From: DDH964 sp963763205
GTDB taxonomy: Bacteria > Desulfobacterota > Desulfuromonadia > Desulfuromonadales > DDH964
NCBI GenBank assembly: GCA_963763205.1
Contig: CAVXNQ010000010.1
Span: 71,270 to 135,269, forward strand
Direction: 5' to 3'
Length of the DNA stretch: 64,000 nt
Under the pieces are notes generated by a model that saw nothing but the letters and a program-made list of their open reading frames with translations, was not told the DNA's origin and ran no database searches. Both the position numbers and the translations under genes were made by a program. Shown one piece after another: positions 47,070-56,585 of this stretch (position 1 is its first letter; each line of letters begins with the position of its first letter).

Positions 47070-47157
47070 GGGTGCCGAAGATGATCATCAGCCACGGCGG
47101 CAGCGGGGGGTGGAGGTTGAGGTGGCGTGGGACGGGCTGGAGGTGGTGGTGCGGTGA
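47070..47157 (+). pseudogene. 3' fragment of an MBL-fold hydrolase gene with internal deletion
   Basis: Begins GGTGCCGAAGATGATCATCA, matching the MBL gene near 12242, then jumps after about 35 bases to the last 48 bases of that gene, ending at the same TGA. The start lies 19 bases after the MFS stop. Together with copy 2 of the promoter segment it brackets the SRPBCC and MFS genes. Confidence 0.75.
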
Positions 47158-47317
47158 AATGCGTTAGCTGTAGCCCATGCTACTCAATCTGCATCGGCTC
47201 CTAGGAGCCTCTCGGAATAATTCGCGGCCCGGCTTCAATGTTCTGCAGTACGGTGAGATTGTTGCGACATATTTGCCTGAATTCTCCGAAATAGAGGCGG
47301 GGTCACCCATTAAAAGG

Positions 47318-47988
47318 CGCCGGAGAGCGTCAGCACCCGTTTCAGCAAGATCTTTGAAAAAGGCTATTTTCCCCGGACCTTCTTTTCCGGAGCCTTCTGG
47401 TTAACCCAGGTCGTCCCGCTGTTCGCCATCTACACCTTCGGCCCGACCATCCTCTCCTCCCTCGGCCTGGGGCACGGCAAGGAGGCCATGCTCGGCGATT
47501 CGGTGCTCAGCCTGGTCTTCATCGTCGGCTGCATCCCGGCCCTGATCTGGATCAACAGCGTGGGGCGCCGGCCCCTGATCATCTGGAGCTTCGCCTTCAT
47601 GACCCTGGGCATGCTGATCCTGGGGCTCTTCCCCAACGCCCCGGTGTGGGTCATCATGACAGGTTTCAGTATCTACGCGCTGGCCTCGGGGGGACCGAAC
47701 ATCCTGGAATGGATCTACCCCAACGAGCTGTTCCCCACGGAAGTGCGGGCTTCGGCAGTCGGGGTGGCCACGGCGATCAGCCGCATCGGCGCCACCATGG
47801 GAACCTTCGCCTTGCCCCACTGGCTTGACAGTTACGGCATCGGCACCACCATGCTGATCATGACCGGGGTGACCTTCATCGGCCTCTTGATCTGCATCGC
47901 CCTCGCTCCGGAGACCCGGGGCCTGACCCTGACCCAGGCCAGCTCCGTTGCAACCAGCGGGGGAGTCGTGGCCAGGGAAACGGCCTGA
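47318..47988 (+). pseudogene. C-terminal half of a sugar-porter MFS gene
   Basis: The frame is open from the TAA at 47312 and reads FSKIFEKGYFPRTFFSGAFWLTQVVPLFAIYTFGP, then five to six membrane helices with the sugar-porter motif WIYPNELFPTEVRASAVGVATAISR and the end APETRGLTL. About the first half of the normal 450 residues is missing and no RBS is seen at a start, so it is a truncated gene; translation from ATG 47488 would give only 166 residues. Confidence 0.7.
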
Positions 47989-48038
47989 GGACGACCCAAC
48001 CTCCCTTAGCCCAACAGGCAGTTGATGGTGGATTATTG

Positions 48039-48078
48039 GCTCCGGTGATTGTACGATTCGATCACCGGAGCGCTTTTT
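48039..48078 (+). terminator. Intrinsic terminator
   Basis: GCTCCGGTGAT pairs with ATCACCGGAGC around 11 nt and is followed by GCTTTTT. It is the original end of the truncated MFS gene. Confidence 0.8.
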
Positions 48079-48199
48079 CACCCCCGTGACAGCCCCTTTT
48101 TGGACACAGCGTCGCTCCAATGCGGCAGCGGCGTGGAAACCACCGGAATTGGCCGGACGCCGCGCGAGGATCGACTGACGCCGGCAGGAAGACAAAGCC

Positions 48200-48874
48200 A
48201 TGATCATCGTACAGAACGACCCGCGAGTGCCAGCCGGCATCTTCGGGGATTTCCTGCAGGATGCAGGGATATGCCCCAGGGTTTTGCGCCTCTTCGCCGG
48301 CGACCGGCTCCCCCCGATAGACGGAGTTTCCGCCGCTATCGTTCTCGGGGGCTACATGGGCGTCGGTGATGATGCGGACTATCCCCATCTCCTGCAACTG
48401 CGAAACTTCATCCGGGAAGCGGCCGAGGCGGACATGCCCCTTCTGGGCATCTGCCTTGGCGGGCAACTGCTCGCGGATGCCTTCGGCGGCAAGGTGACGG
48501 CGAACCAACAGGGGGAGAGGGGGATGCGGGGTGTTCGACTGACGGCGGAAGGAGAAAAGGACCCCTTGCTGGCGGGGATTCCGCAACAATTCGACGCCTT
48601 TCAATGGCACAACGACAGCTTCGAGGTTCCCGCGGGAGCCGTCCACCTGGCCGCCTCCGAGCATTGCCCGGGCCAGGCTTTCCGGGTCCGCAACGCCTAC
48701 GGCCTGCAATTTCATCCCGAGGTGAATGCGGAGATCGTCGCCGCGTGGAATGCCCGGTCAGCCCCCGGCGAGGACTATGTTTCCGGTTTCCGTGAGGCGG
48801 AATCGGCCTGGCATCATCTCTCGCTCCGCCTCCTGGCCAATTTCCTGAAATTGGCTCACCTGCATTGCGTCTGA
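48200..48874 (+). CDS. Class I glutamine amidotransferase-like protein
   Basis: 224 residues. The nucleophile Cys is in LLGICLGGQLLADAFGG near 92, and the catalytic His/Glu pair in GLQFHPEV near 176. Stand-alone GATase1 proteins of this size (GuaA-N-like/YfeJ group) may act on gamma-glutamyl compounds. ATG 48200 has AGGAAG upstream. It ends before the convergent exporter operon. Substrate unknown. Confidence 0.87.
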   Translation: MIIVQNDPRVPAGIFGDFLQDAGICPRVLRLFAGDRLPPIDGVSAAIVLGGYMGVGDDADYPHLLQLRNFIREAAEADMPLLGICLGGQLLADAFGGKVTANQQGERGMRGVRLTAEGEKDPLLAGIPQQFDAFQWHNDSFEVPAGAVHLAASEHCPGQAFRVRNAYGLQFHPEVNAEIVAAWNARSAPGEDYVSGFREAESAWHHLSLRLLANFLKLAHLHCV

Positions 48875-48944
48875 CCGGGAACCGGGACGGCCTCGGAGCC
48901 ACACCTCGATACCGGGGTGCCCTTCCCCATTTCCCGTTCCCCCC

Positions 48945-50054
48945 TCACTCCATCCGCCGCCGGAACAGCCAGGTCGCACTCCCCAGCGTCCCCGCCGCGA
49001 TGATCGCCATCGGCCAGGTCTGGCTCCAGACCACCGCTGCGGAAACGTCCTTGAGAAAGATCCCCTTCACCACCACCATGAAGTAGCGCAGCGGGTTGGC
49101 GTAGGTGACAAGCTGCAGCCAGTCGGGCATGTTCTCGATCGGGGTGGCGAAGCCGGAGAGGATGACCGCCGGGACGATGAAGACGAAGGTGCCGAGGATC
49201 GCCTGCTGCTGGGTCATGGAAAGGGAGGAGATGAAGAGGCCGACGCCGATGACCGCCGCCAAAAAGACGACCATGCCGGCGTAGAGCAGGAGCAGGGAAC
49301 CGTTGAAGGGAACCTGCAGCAGAAAGGTCGCGGCGAGGATCATGAAGCTCCCTTCCGCCACCGCGACCAAGCAGCGCCGGCAGCGCCTTGCCGGCGAGGA
49401 TCTCCAGCGGATGCAGGGGGGAGACCAGCAGCTGGTCGAAGGTCCCCATCTCCCGTTCCCGGGCCACCGACAGGGCGGTGACCAGCACCCCGATCAAGGT
49501 GGTGAGGATGCAGACCAGGCTCGGCACCGTGTACCAGCGGAATTCGAGGTTGGGGTTGAACCAGTTGCGCACCGCCAGCTGCACCGCCGGCGGCCCGCCG
49601 CCGGGGGCGACGTTCGACGCGGTACTGGTTGACGATGCGCTGGGCGTAGCCCTGGACGATCTGCGCCGCGTTGGTCTTGCGGCCGTCGACGATGAAGCTC
49701 GACCTGCGCCGGCCGGCCGGCGGCGAGGTTGGCGGAGAAGTCCGGCGGGATCCACAGCACCGCGATCGCCTGCTGGCGGTCGATGAGGGGCGCGATCTGT
49801 TCCGGGCGCTGCAGCGGCAAGAATCTGCGCTGAAGGTGCCGGCGGCGGCGAAGCGGGCCGCCAGGACCGCCGCCGGGCGGCCGCGGTCCTGGTTGAGGAT
49901 CGCCAGGCTCTGGTTGTTCGACCTCCAGGGTGGCGGCGAAGGAGAAGACGAAGAGCTGCACCAAGGGCGGGACGATGAGGACGAAGCGGCTCTTCTTGTC
50001 GCGCAACAGCGCCAGCAGCTCCTTGACGATCAGGGTTTTAATCCGTCCGAGCAT
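48945..50054 (-). CDS. ybhR: ABC-2 type permease, YbhR-like (frame broken)
   Basis: About 369 residues. MLGRIKTLIVKELLALLRDKKSRFVLIVPPLVQLFVFSFAATLEV is the N-terminal membrane anchor; after a periplasmic part of mixed frames (indels near 49905-49620 and 49370) the C-terminal half shows five membrane helices with FVFIVPAVILSGFATPIENMPDWL and YANPLRYFMVVVKGIFLK. Last gene of the operon; starts 4 nt after the ybhS stop. Confidence 0.82.
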
Positions 50055-50058
50055 AGCA

Positions 50059-51181
50059 CTACCTCAGCCGCTTCACGGTCTTCTTCGCCGTGACCAGAAA
50101 GAGTACCGCCGCGATCAGCAGCAGCACCAGGATGTTGGGGAGGAGCAGCGGCCAGACGTCGCCGGTGAGGAACAGGGTCTGCAGGTTGCTGACCAGGTAG
50201 CGGGCGGCGATGATGTGGGTCAGGGCGCGGATCGGCAGCGGCATGGAGGCAATCTCGAAGATGAAGCCGGAGAGGAGGAAGGCCGGCAGAAAGCCGGTGA
50301 TCACCGCCACCTGGGAGGCGACGAACTGGTTCTTGGTTACCGTCGAGATCAGCAGCCCCTGCCCCAGGGCGGCGAGCAGGAAGGCGGACGAGGTGGCCAA
50401 CAGCGCCAGCAGCGAACCGCGGAAGGGAATCCCGAAGAGGAGGACCGAGACCGCCACACTGCCGAGCATCGCCGCCAGGCCGAGGACGAAGTAGGGGAGG
50501 AGCTTGCCGGCGATCAGCTCCAGGATCCCCACCGGGGTGGCGAGGAGCGCCTCCATGGTGCCGCGCTCCCATTCCCGGGCGACGACCAGGGCGGTCAGCA
50601 GGGTGCCGATGATCGCCATGATGATCGCGATCGCCCCGGGGACCAGCGAGTCGCGGCTGTCCAGTTGCGGGTTGAACCAGACCCGCGGCACCAGCAGCGG
50701 CCCCCCTTCGCCGGGCCGGCCCCGTTCCAGGCCCTGCCGGGCCTGCCAGCTGCCGACCACCCCCTGGGCATAGTTCTGCACGTAGTTGGCGGTGTTGGTC
50801 TCGCTGCCGTCGGCGATGATCTGCAGGTCCGGCGGCGCGCCGCGTTCCAGCCGCCGGTCGAAATCGGCCGGGATCACCACCAGCCCGCGCAGGCGCCCGG
50901 CGAGGAGCTGCGGCTGCAGCCGGCGGACGTCCCGCGCCTCCACCACGGCGAAGTAGGGGCTGGCGGCAAAGGCCCGGGCGAGGCTCTGGGCGCCCTGGCC
51001 GCTGCCCTCCACCACCACCCCGAGGGGGAGACTGGCGGGCATCGAGGGAGACGCCGTAGCCGAACAGGAAGAGGAGGATCAGCGGCAGGACGAAGGCGAT
51101 CAGCAGGCTGCTCGGGTCGCGCAGGATCTGCACGAACTCCTTGCCCATCAGGGCCATCAGGCGGCGCAGCCGGGGACTCAT
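50059..51181 (-). CDS. ybhS: ABC-2 type permease, YbhS-like (one frameshift)
   Basis: About 373 residues. The start MSPRLRRLMALMGKEFVQILRDPSSLLIAFVLPLILLFLFGYGVSLD is the DPSS/LIAF signature of YbhS-type permeases. An extra base near 51040 shifts the frame before LPLGVVVEGSGQGAQSLARAF. Periplasmic domain, then six helices with MEALLATPVGILELIAGK. The ATG overlaps the ybhF stop by four bases. Confidence 0.86.
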
Positions 51182-52916
51182 AGCGCCTCCTGGTGCTCGG
51201 CGTCCCAGCGCTCCAGAAGGGCGATGAAGGCATCCTCCAGGGTCGGGTCGGGGAGCGCGCTGGAGCCACCTGCGTCTTGAGCTGCGTCGGGGGAGCCGCT
51301 GGCGATGATCCGCCCCTGGTAGACCAGGCCGATGCGGTCGCAGTACTCGGCCTCGTCCATGAAGTGGGTGGTGACCAGCACCGTCACCCCCTTCTCCACC
51401 AGGCCGTTGATGTGGGTCCAGAACTCGCGGCGGGTGAGCGGGTCGACCCCCGAGGTCGGCTCGTCGAGGAACAGGACCGGCGGCTCGTGCATCACCGCGC
51501 AGGCGAGCGCCAGCCGCTGCTTGAAGCCGAGCGGGAGCTCCCCGGCCGCGTCGTCGAGGTGCGGCTGCAGGCCGAAGATCTCGACCATCTGCGCCACCAT
51601 CGCCTGCGCGCTTCGCCGCGCAAGGCCGTAGACCCCGGAGAAGAAGATCGAGGTTCTGGCGCGCCGACAGGTCGCCGTAGAGGGAGAACTTCTGCGCCAT
51701 GTAGCCGAGCCGCGCCGCGGGCCTGGCCCGGCGCCTGGCGCAGGTCGAAGCCGACCACCCGCCCGCTGCCCGGCGCTGGGCTTCAGCAGGCCGCACAGCA
51801 TCTTGAAGGTGGTCGACTTGCCGGCGCCGTTGGGTCCCAGCAGCCCGAAGATCTCGCCGCGGCGGATGCTGAAGTGTGACGTCGGCGACCGCGGTGAAAT
51901 CGCCGAAGCGCTTGGTCAGCTCGTCCGCCTCGACGGTGGGACCGTCGCTTCCGGAGCCGGCGCCAGGCGTCGTCGGCGAGCACCGATTCGCCGCCCGGCC
52001 CGCCGCCGAGGAGATCGACGAAGGCGTCCTCGAAGCGCGGCGCCACCGCCACCAGCCGCGCCCCTCGCCGCGCCCAGCTCCGCCGGGGCGGGCGGAGCGG
52101 CGCCTTGGCGCAGCACCAGCCGCACGTTCTGCCCCTGGACGATGCCGTCCTGGACTTCGGGGCGCTGCAGAGCCCGGCGTCAGCAGCTGGCGGCGGTTGC
52201 CGCTCACGTCCCGGACCTGGAAGGAGCGCCCGGCCACCCGCGCGGTCAGCTGCTGCGGCGGGCCGGCAAAGAGCAGCTGCCCCTCGTTGAGCAGCAGCAC
52301 CGCGTCGCACTTCTCCGCCTCGTCGAGATAGGCGGTCGACCAGAGCACCGCCGTCTCCTGGTCGACCAGTTCCCGGACCATCCGCCACAGTTCCCGCCGG
52401 CACACCGGGTCGACGCCGACGCTCGGCTCGTCGAGCAGCAGCAGCTGCGGCTTGCGGATCAGGGCGCAGGCGAGCCCCAGCTTCTGCTTCATCCCCCCCG
52501 AGAGCCGGCCGGCGAGCCGCCCCTGGAAGGGCGCAAGGGCGGTGAATTCGAGCAGCCGCGCGAACGCCGCGCTCGCGCGCGGCGCCGGTCACCCCGCGCA
52601 GATCGGCATAGAGGCGCAGGTTCTGCAGCACCGAGAGATCCTCGTAGAGGCCGAACTTCTGCGGCATGTAGCCGATCAGCCGGGGCAGGTGGCGGGCGGC
52701 CCGGCGGGTGTCGTGGCCGAAGACCTCGATGGTCCCGGCAGCCGGCAGCAGCAGCCCGGCGAGCAGCCGGATCAGGGTCGTCTTGCCGGCGCCGTCCGGG
52801 CCGACCAGGCCGGTCACCCGCCCGGGGCGGATCTCCGCACTGAGCTCGGCGAGGGCCGGCTCCCCCGGGACGTAGGCGAAGGCGAGCCGGTTGATGGCTA
52901 CCGCGGGCGCGGGCAT
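51178..52916 (-). CDS. ybhF: ABC exporter ATPase with two fused nucleotide-binding domains, YbhF-like (frame broken)
   Basis: About 578 residues, the length of E. coli YbhF. The first NBD has Walker A GPDGAGKTT, the YMPQKFGLYEDLSVLQNL Q-loop and, after an indel near 52575, LLLLDEPSVGVDP. A linker with several shifts (near 52175, 52060, 51985) leads to the second NBD: ELTKRFGDFTAVADVT, a Walker A shifted near 51885, and PVLFLDEPTSGVDPLTRREFW. Two ATPase sites in one chain serve the YbhR/YbhS heterodimer. It starts 3 nt after ybhG. Confidence 0.84.
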
Positions 52917-52919
52917 GGG

Positions 52920-53927
52920 TCAGCTCCCGCCGCCGGCCGCCGCCGCGCCGGCCAGGCGCACCGTGACCGGCATCCCCTGGCGCAGGCCGTGGTCGGGATT
53001 CTCGGCGATCACCCGCACCTGGTAGACCAGGCGGGTGCGCAGCTGTTCGGTCTGCACCGCCTTGGGGGTGAACTCGGCTTCCGGGGAGATGAACCCGACC
53101 TGCCCCCGGTAGGGGCGGTCGGGCCGGGTGTCGGTATAGATCTCGGCCGCCATCCCCGGGGCGAGCCGCCCCAGGTCCGGTTCGTCGACGTAGACCCGGA
53201 CCCAGACCGGGTCGTCGAGGGTGAGGGTGGCGACGGTCTGCCCCGGCGCCACGATCGCCCCCGGTTCGACCACCCGGGTCAGCAGCACCCCGGCGTCGGG
53301 AGCCTGGATTTCCGTGTCGCCAAGACGGGTCCGGGCTGAAGCCAGGCGCGCCTGGGCCGCCTCGAGATCGGCCCGGGCGGCGGCGATGTCCTCCTGGCGG
53401 AAACCGGCCCGGGCCAGCTTCAGTCCCTGCCGGGCGGTCTCCAGCCGCGCCCGGGCCTCGCTCAGCCGGGCGGTGACATCGTCGAAGGCCTGGCGGGCGA
53501 TGACCCCGGCGGCGAGCAGGTTCTGCTTGCGCCGGAAATCGAGTTCGAGGTTGGCGACCGTCGCCTCGCGCTCGCCCACCAGCGCTTTCGCCTGGGCCAC
53601 TTCCTGGGGACGGTTGCCGGCCTCCAGCTTGGCCAGCTGCGCGGCGGCCTGGGCCTGTTGGGCTGCGGCCAGCCGCAGCTCGTCCTGGTAGGGGGTCTGC
53701 TCCAGGCGGGCGACGACCTGCCCGGAGGCGAGCCGGTCCCCCTCTTCGGCCTCCAGGGAGGCCACCCGGCCGCCGACGCGGAAGGCGAGGTCGACCTTGC
53801 GGATGTCGACGTTGCCATAGAGGGTCAGGCCGCGCTGCGGTTCATGCGTCTCCCGCAGCAGCCAGGCCGCCAGCGCCACCCCCGCCGCCACCACCAGCAC
53901 CCCGACGATCAACAGCCGCTTTTTCAT
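52920..53927 (-). CDS. ybhG: Membrane fusion protein (HlyD family), YbhG-like
   Basis: 335 residues, intact. One N-terminal membrane anchor (LLIVGVLVVAAGVALAAWLL), a biotinyl-lipoyl half with YGNVDIRKVDLAFRVGGRV, a long alpha-helical hairpin (about 75-210) and the second lipoyl half DTEIQAPDAGVLLTRVVEPG, then a beta-barrel. The order cecR-ybhG-ybhF-ybhS-ybhR is that of the E. coli multidrug exporter operon. It starts by overlapping the regulator stop. Confidence 0.92.
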   Translation of the reverse strand: MKKRLLIVGVLVVAAGVALAAWLLRETHEPQRGLTLYGNVDIRKVDLAFRVGGRVASLEAEEGDRLASGQVVARLEQTPYQDELRLAAAQQAQAAAQLAKLEAGNRPQEVAQAKALVGEREATVANLELDFRRKQNLLAAGVIARQAFDDVTARLSEARARLETARQGLKLARAGFRQEDIAAARADLEAAQARLASARTRLGDTEIQAPDAGVLLTRVVEPGAIVAPGQTVATLTLDDPVWVRVYVDEPDLGRLAPGMAAEIYTDTRPDRPYRGQVGFISPEAEFTPKAVQTEQLRTRLVYQVRVIAENPDHGLRQGMPVTVRLAGAAAAGGGS

Positions 53928-54637
53928 GGTTGTTTCCTTTCCACCGGCGCCAATCCGGTATCCGGAGCCGCCAGGAGCGTGCGGGTCTGCTTCAGAATGA
54001 GGTCACGGATCTCCCCGGTTTCGGCCGCGCTGTAGCCGCAAAGGCCGATGCCCCGCACCACCGTCTCGCGGCCGAAGCGGAAGACCAGAACCTGGCCGAG
54101 CAGGGTCATGGCCTGCAGCCGCAGTTCGCGATCCGCCTGCTGCCGCCCGCGGGCCGCGGCCAACAGCGCCGCCAGGGATTCCAGGAGCGGCTGCATGATG
54201 CGCTCGAAGACGATGGCATAGGCCGCCGAGGGGGACATCTGCTCGCGCAGGATGATGCGGCTGAAGCGCACCGCCTCGGGGGCGCCGACGACGAAATCGA
54301 TCAGCCCCCCGAGCAGTTTCTCCAGCAGCAGCCCCGCGGCTCTGGCCGGCAGCACGCCGCCGGCGAGGGCGGTCCGGATCTCCGCCAGCAGCGGATCGAG
54401 GCCGAGGTGCACGCGGTCGCCGATATGCGCCACCACCGCCCGATAGAGCCCCTCCTTGCCGCCGAAGTGGTAGGGGATGGCCGCCAGGTTGACGCGGGCC
54501 TTCTCCGCGAGCATGCGGGTCGTCGCCGCGGTAAACCCGTGCTCGCCGAAGATGTCCAGCCCGGCTTCGAGCAGCCGATCCCGGGTGCGGATCGGGTCCT
54601 CCGCGGTGGCTTTAGCGCGGCGTTCCTTGTTCGGCAT
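53924..54637 (-). CDS. cecR: TetR-family regulator with CecR-type C-terminal domain
   Basis: 237 residues. The HTH at about 22-65 (FGEHGFTAATTRMLAEKARVNLAAIPYHFGGKEGLYRAV) and the C-terminal DUF1956 features (FSRIILREQMSPSAAYAIVFERIM) match CecR/YbiH. It is the first gene of the exporter operon and overlaps ybhG by four bases, the same order as in E. coli. It probably represses the operon through the palindrome at 54680-54705 and is relieved by an exporter substrate. Confidence 0.88.
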   Translation of the reverse strand: MPNKERRAKATAEDPIRTRDRLLEAGLDIFGEHGFTAATTRMLAEKARVNLAAIPYHFGGKEGLYRAVVAHIGDRVHLGLDPLLAEIRTALAGGVLPARAAGLLLEKLLGGLIDFVVGAPEAVRFSRIILREQMSPSAAYAIVFERIMQPLLESLAALLAAARGRQQADRELRLQAMTLLGQVLVFRFGRETVVRGIGLCGYSAAETGEIRDLILKQTRTLLAAPDTGLAPVERKQP

Positions 54638-54679
54638 GCCGGATCCTTTCGGTTTTTTCCTACTCTATCGCACTGTTGC

Positions 54680-54705
54680 ATTTAATTCAATCGATCGAAT
54701 TAAAT
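54680..54705. promoter_or_regulatory. CecR operator candidate and overlapping promoter
   Basis: ATTTAATTC and GAATTAAAT are 9-bp perfect arms around an 8-bp centre (AATCGATC), an AT-rich island in GC-rich DNA 43 bp before cecR. On the minus strand TTGAAT and TAGAGT, 17 bp apart, would place a -35 box inside the right part of the operator. Confidence 0.6.
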
Positions 54706-54818
54706 TTACCTGTCCATCCGGCCCCGGTCACTGAAAAATTCCCCCGGGGGCTTTACTAAATTACCGCCCTTCTGGTACGGTGGGACTCCTTCACCCTCAA
54801 AACCAAAGGAGAAGTTCC

Positions 54819-55247
54819 ATGGCACAGGCAAAAAACGGCGCTACCGTCAAGGTCCATTACACCGGGAAACTGGATGACGGGACCGTCTTCGATTCTTCCC
54901 AGGGGCGTGAGCCGCTGGAATTCACCCTCGGCGCCGGGCAGCTGATTCCCGGCTTCGATGCGGCGGTGGACGGCATGGCGATCGGCGAGAAGAAGACCGT
55001 GACCATTCCCCACGACCAGGCCTACGGCCCCTACCACGAGCAGATGGTGGTCGAAGCCAACCGCGATCAGTTCCCCCCGGAAGCCAACCCGCAGATCGGC
55101 ATGCAGTTCGAAAGCCGCGGCGAGGACGGCCAGAACTTTGTCGTCACCGTGACCGCGGTGGACGGGGAGAAGATCACCCTCGACGCGAATCACCCGCTGG
55201 CCGGGAAGGATCTGACCTTCGAGATCGAGGTTGTCGAAGTCGCCTGA
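54819..55247 (+). CDS. SlyD-like FKBP peptidyl-prolyl isomerase
   Basis: 142 residues. VKVHYTGKLDDGTVFDSS and ELFTLGAG-like PLEFTLGAGQLIPGFDAAVDGM form the FKBP half, YGPYHEQMVVEANRDQF opens the chaperone (IF) flap, and ANHPLAGKDLTFEIEVVEV closes the protein as in SlyD. The His-rich metal tail of E. coli SlyD is absent. ATG 54819 has AAAGGAGAAG upstream. Cytoplasmic folding helper; single-gene unit with its own terminator. Confidence 0.93.
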   Translation: MAQAKNGATVKVHYTGKLDDGTVFDSSQGREPLEFTLGAGQLIPGFDAAVDGMAIGEKKTVTIPHDQAYGPYHEQMVVEANRDQFPPEANPQIGMQFESRGEDGQNFVVTVTAVDGEKITLDANHPLAGKDLTFEIEVVEVA

Positions 55248-55271
55248 TTTCCCCCTCGCGAAGCGATCACG

Positions 55272-55308
55272 AAAAAGCCCCCGGCGCCGCAGCGCCGGGG
55301 GCTTTTTC
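55272..55308. terminator. Strong bidirectional terminator
   Basis: AAAAAGCCCCCGGCGC pairs with GCGCCGGGGGCTTTTT around CGCA. It serves the FKBP gene on the plus strand and the cytochrome bd operon on the minus strand. Confidence 0.9.
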
Positions 55309-55337
55309 GTGGGCGGCCCGTGCCGTCCGGATTCGGG

Positions 55338-55433
55338 TCACAGCTGGCCGGTGCGTTTCAGCACCAGGACGGCAATGCGGTAAGAGCCGACGATCACCGC
55401 CAGCCAGGCAACCAGCAACAGGGTCGTCATCAT
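55338..55433 (-). CDS. CydX-like small membrane protein of cytochrome bd
   Basis: 31 residues with one predicted transmembrane helix (LLLVAWLAVIVGSYRIAVLVL) and a basic C-terminus. AAGGAG lies 7 nt before the first of two ATGs (55433). It starts 14 nt after cydB and ends before the operon terminator, the place where CydX/CydZ-type subunits that stabilise the heme-b595/d centre are found. Its sequence does not match E. coli CydX clearly, so the name is by context. Confidence 0.6.
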   Translation of the reverse strand: MMTTLLLVAWLAVIVGSYRIAVLVLKRTGQL

Positions 55434-55447
55434 TCGCGGTCTCCTTC

Positions 55448-56584
55448 TCAGTAGAGGTCTTGGGCGTGTTCGCCTTCGAGTTGGTCGGCACTCAGCGGCT
55501 TGGCGTCCATCAGTCGCCAGAAGTAGGCGATGTAGGCAAGCACGAAGGGGACCGCCAGGGCGACGTAGCTCATCGCCGTCAGCGTGTAGTGGCTGGAGGA
55601 GGCGTTGTGGATGGTCAGACTGCTTTGCAGGTCGACCTTGGAGGGGTAGAAGGCGGTGTCGTGGTAGCCGGCCAGCGAAAAGAGGGCCAGGCCCACCAGC
55701 ACCGTGCCGAGGCCGGCGAACCAGATGCCGCGGCGGCTGCCGAGGAAGCGGCTGGCGACCACCGCCCACACCACCAGCAGCAGGCCGACCAGCAGGAGGG
55801 CCAGGACCGCCGGCAGGGCCAGCAGGTTGTGCAGGTACTTGGCGGCCTCCAGGCTGACCGCGCCGGTGGCGGGATCGACGGCGTAGCCGTCCATGGTGAC
55901 CAGCTTGAAGAGGACGAAGAGCAGGAACGGCAGGGCCAGCAGCAGGTTGACCAAGGTCGCCTGGCGACAGCGGCCGTTGAGGGCCTCGTGCTCGATGTTG
56001 TTAAGCAGGTAGAGGGCCCCCAGGACCCGGGCATGGAAGACCAGGAAGAGGCCGAGGGCAACGTTGAAGAGATTGAAGGCCGCCTCCAGGCCGCGCAGCG
56101 GGTGCTGCCAGGTGACCAGGTGGTAGCTGTCGAGGGTGAAGTTGGAGCCGGTGAAGAAGGTGCCGACGGCGGCGCCGATGAGGAGCAGGCCGACGCTGCC
56201 GTTGATGAACAGGAAGGCCTCAAAGGTTCTGGCGCCGAGCAGGTTGCCCGGCTTGCGACGATATTCGAAGCTCACCGCCTGGCCGACGAAGGTGAAGAGG
56301 ATCAGGATCCATACCCAGTAGGCGCCGCCGAAACTGGTGGCGTAAAAGAGCGGGAAGGCGGCGAAGAGCGCGCCGCCGAAGAGAACCAGGGTGGTGAAGG
56401 TCAGCTCCCATTTACGGCCGATGGAGTTGACCATCAGCAGCTTTTCCTGGTCCGAGCGCGGCAGGGTGAAGAGGAGGGTCTGCCCCCCCTGGACGAAGGT
56501 CAGCATCAGGAAGAGGGAGCCGACGAGGGAGGCGATCAGCCACCAGAGCTGCTGCAACTGGGCGAGTGCGAGTTGTCCGAACAT
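55448..56584 (-). CDS. cydB: Cytochrome bd oxidase subunit II
   Basis: 378 residues with eight or nine membrane helices, for example LWWLIASLVGSLFLMLTFVQGGQTLLF at the start, WELTFTTLVLFGGALFAAFPLFYATSFGGAYW near 60 and SYVALAVPFVLAYIAYFWRL near the end. Separated by one base from cydA. With CydA it reduces O2 to water with quinol, used by anaerobes to remove oxygen. Confidence 0.95.
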   Translation of the reverse strand: MFGQLALAQLQQLWWLIASLVGSLFLMLTFVQGGQTLLFTLPRSDQEKLLMVNSIGRKWELTFTTLVLFGGALFAAFPLFYATSFGGAYWVWILILFTFVGQAVSFEYRRKPGNLLGARTFEAFLFINGSVGLLLIGAAVGTFFTGSNFTLDSYHLVTWQHPLRGLEAAFNLFNVALGLFLVFHARVLGALYLLNNIEHEALNGRCRQATLVNLLLALPFLLFVLFKLVTMDGYAVDPATGAVSLEAAKYLHNLLALPAVLALLLVGLLLVVWAVVASRFLGSRRGIWFAGLGTVLVGLALFSLAGYHDTAFYPSKVDLQSSLTIHNASSSHYTLTAMSYVALAVPFVLAYIAYFWRLMDAKPLSADQLEGEHAQDLY

Positions 56585-56585
56585 G

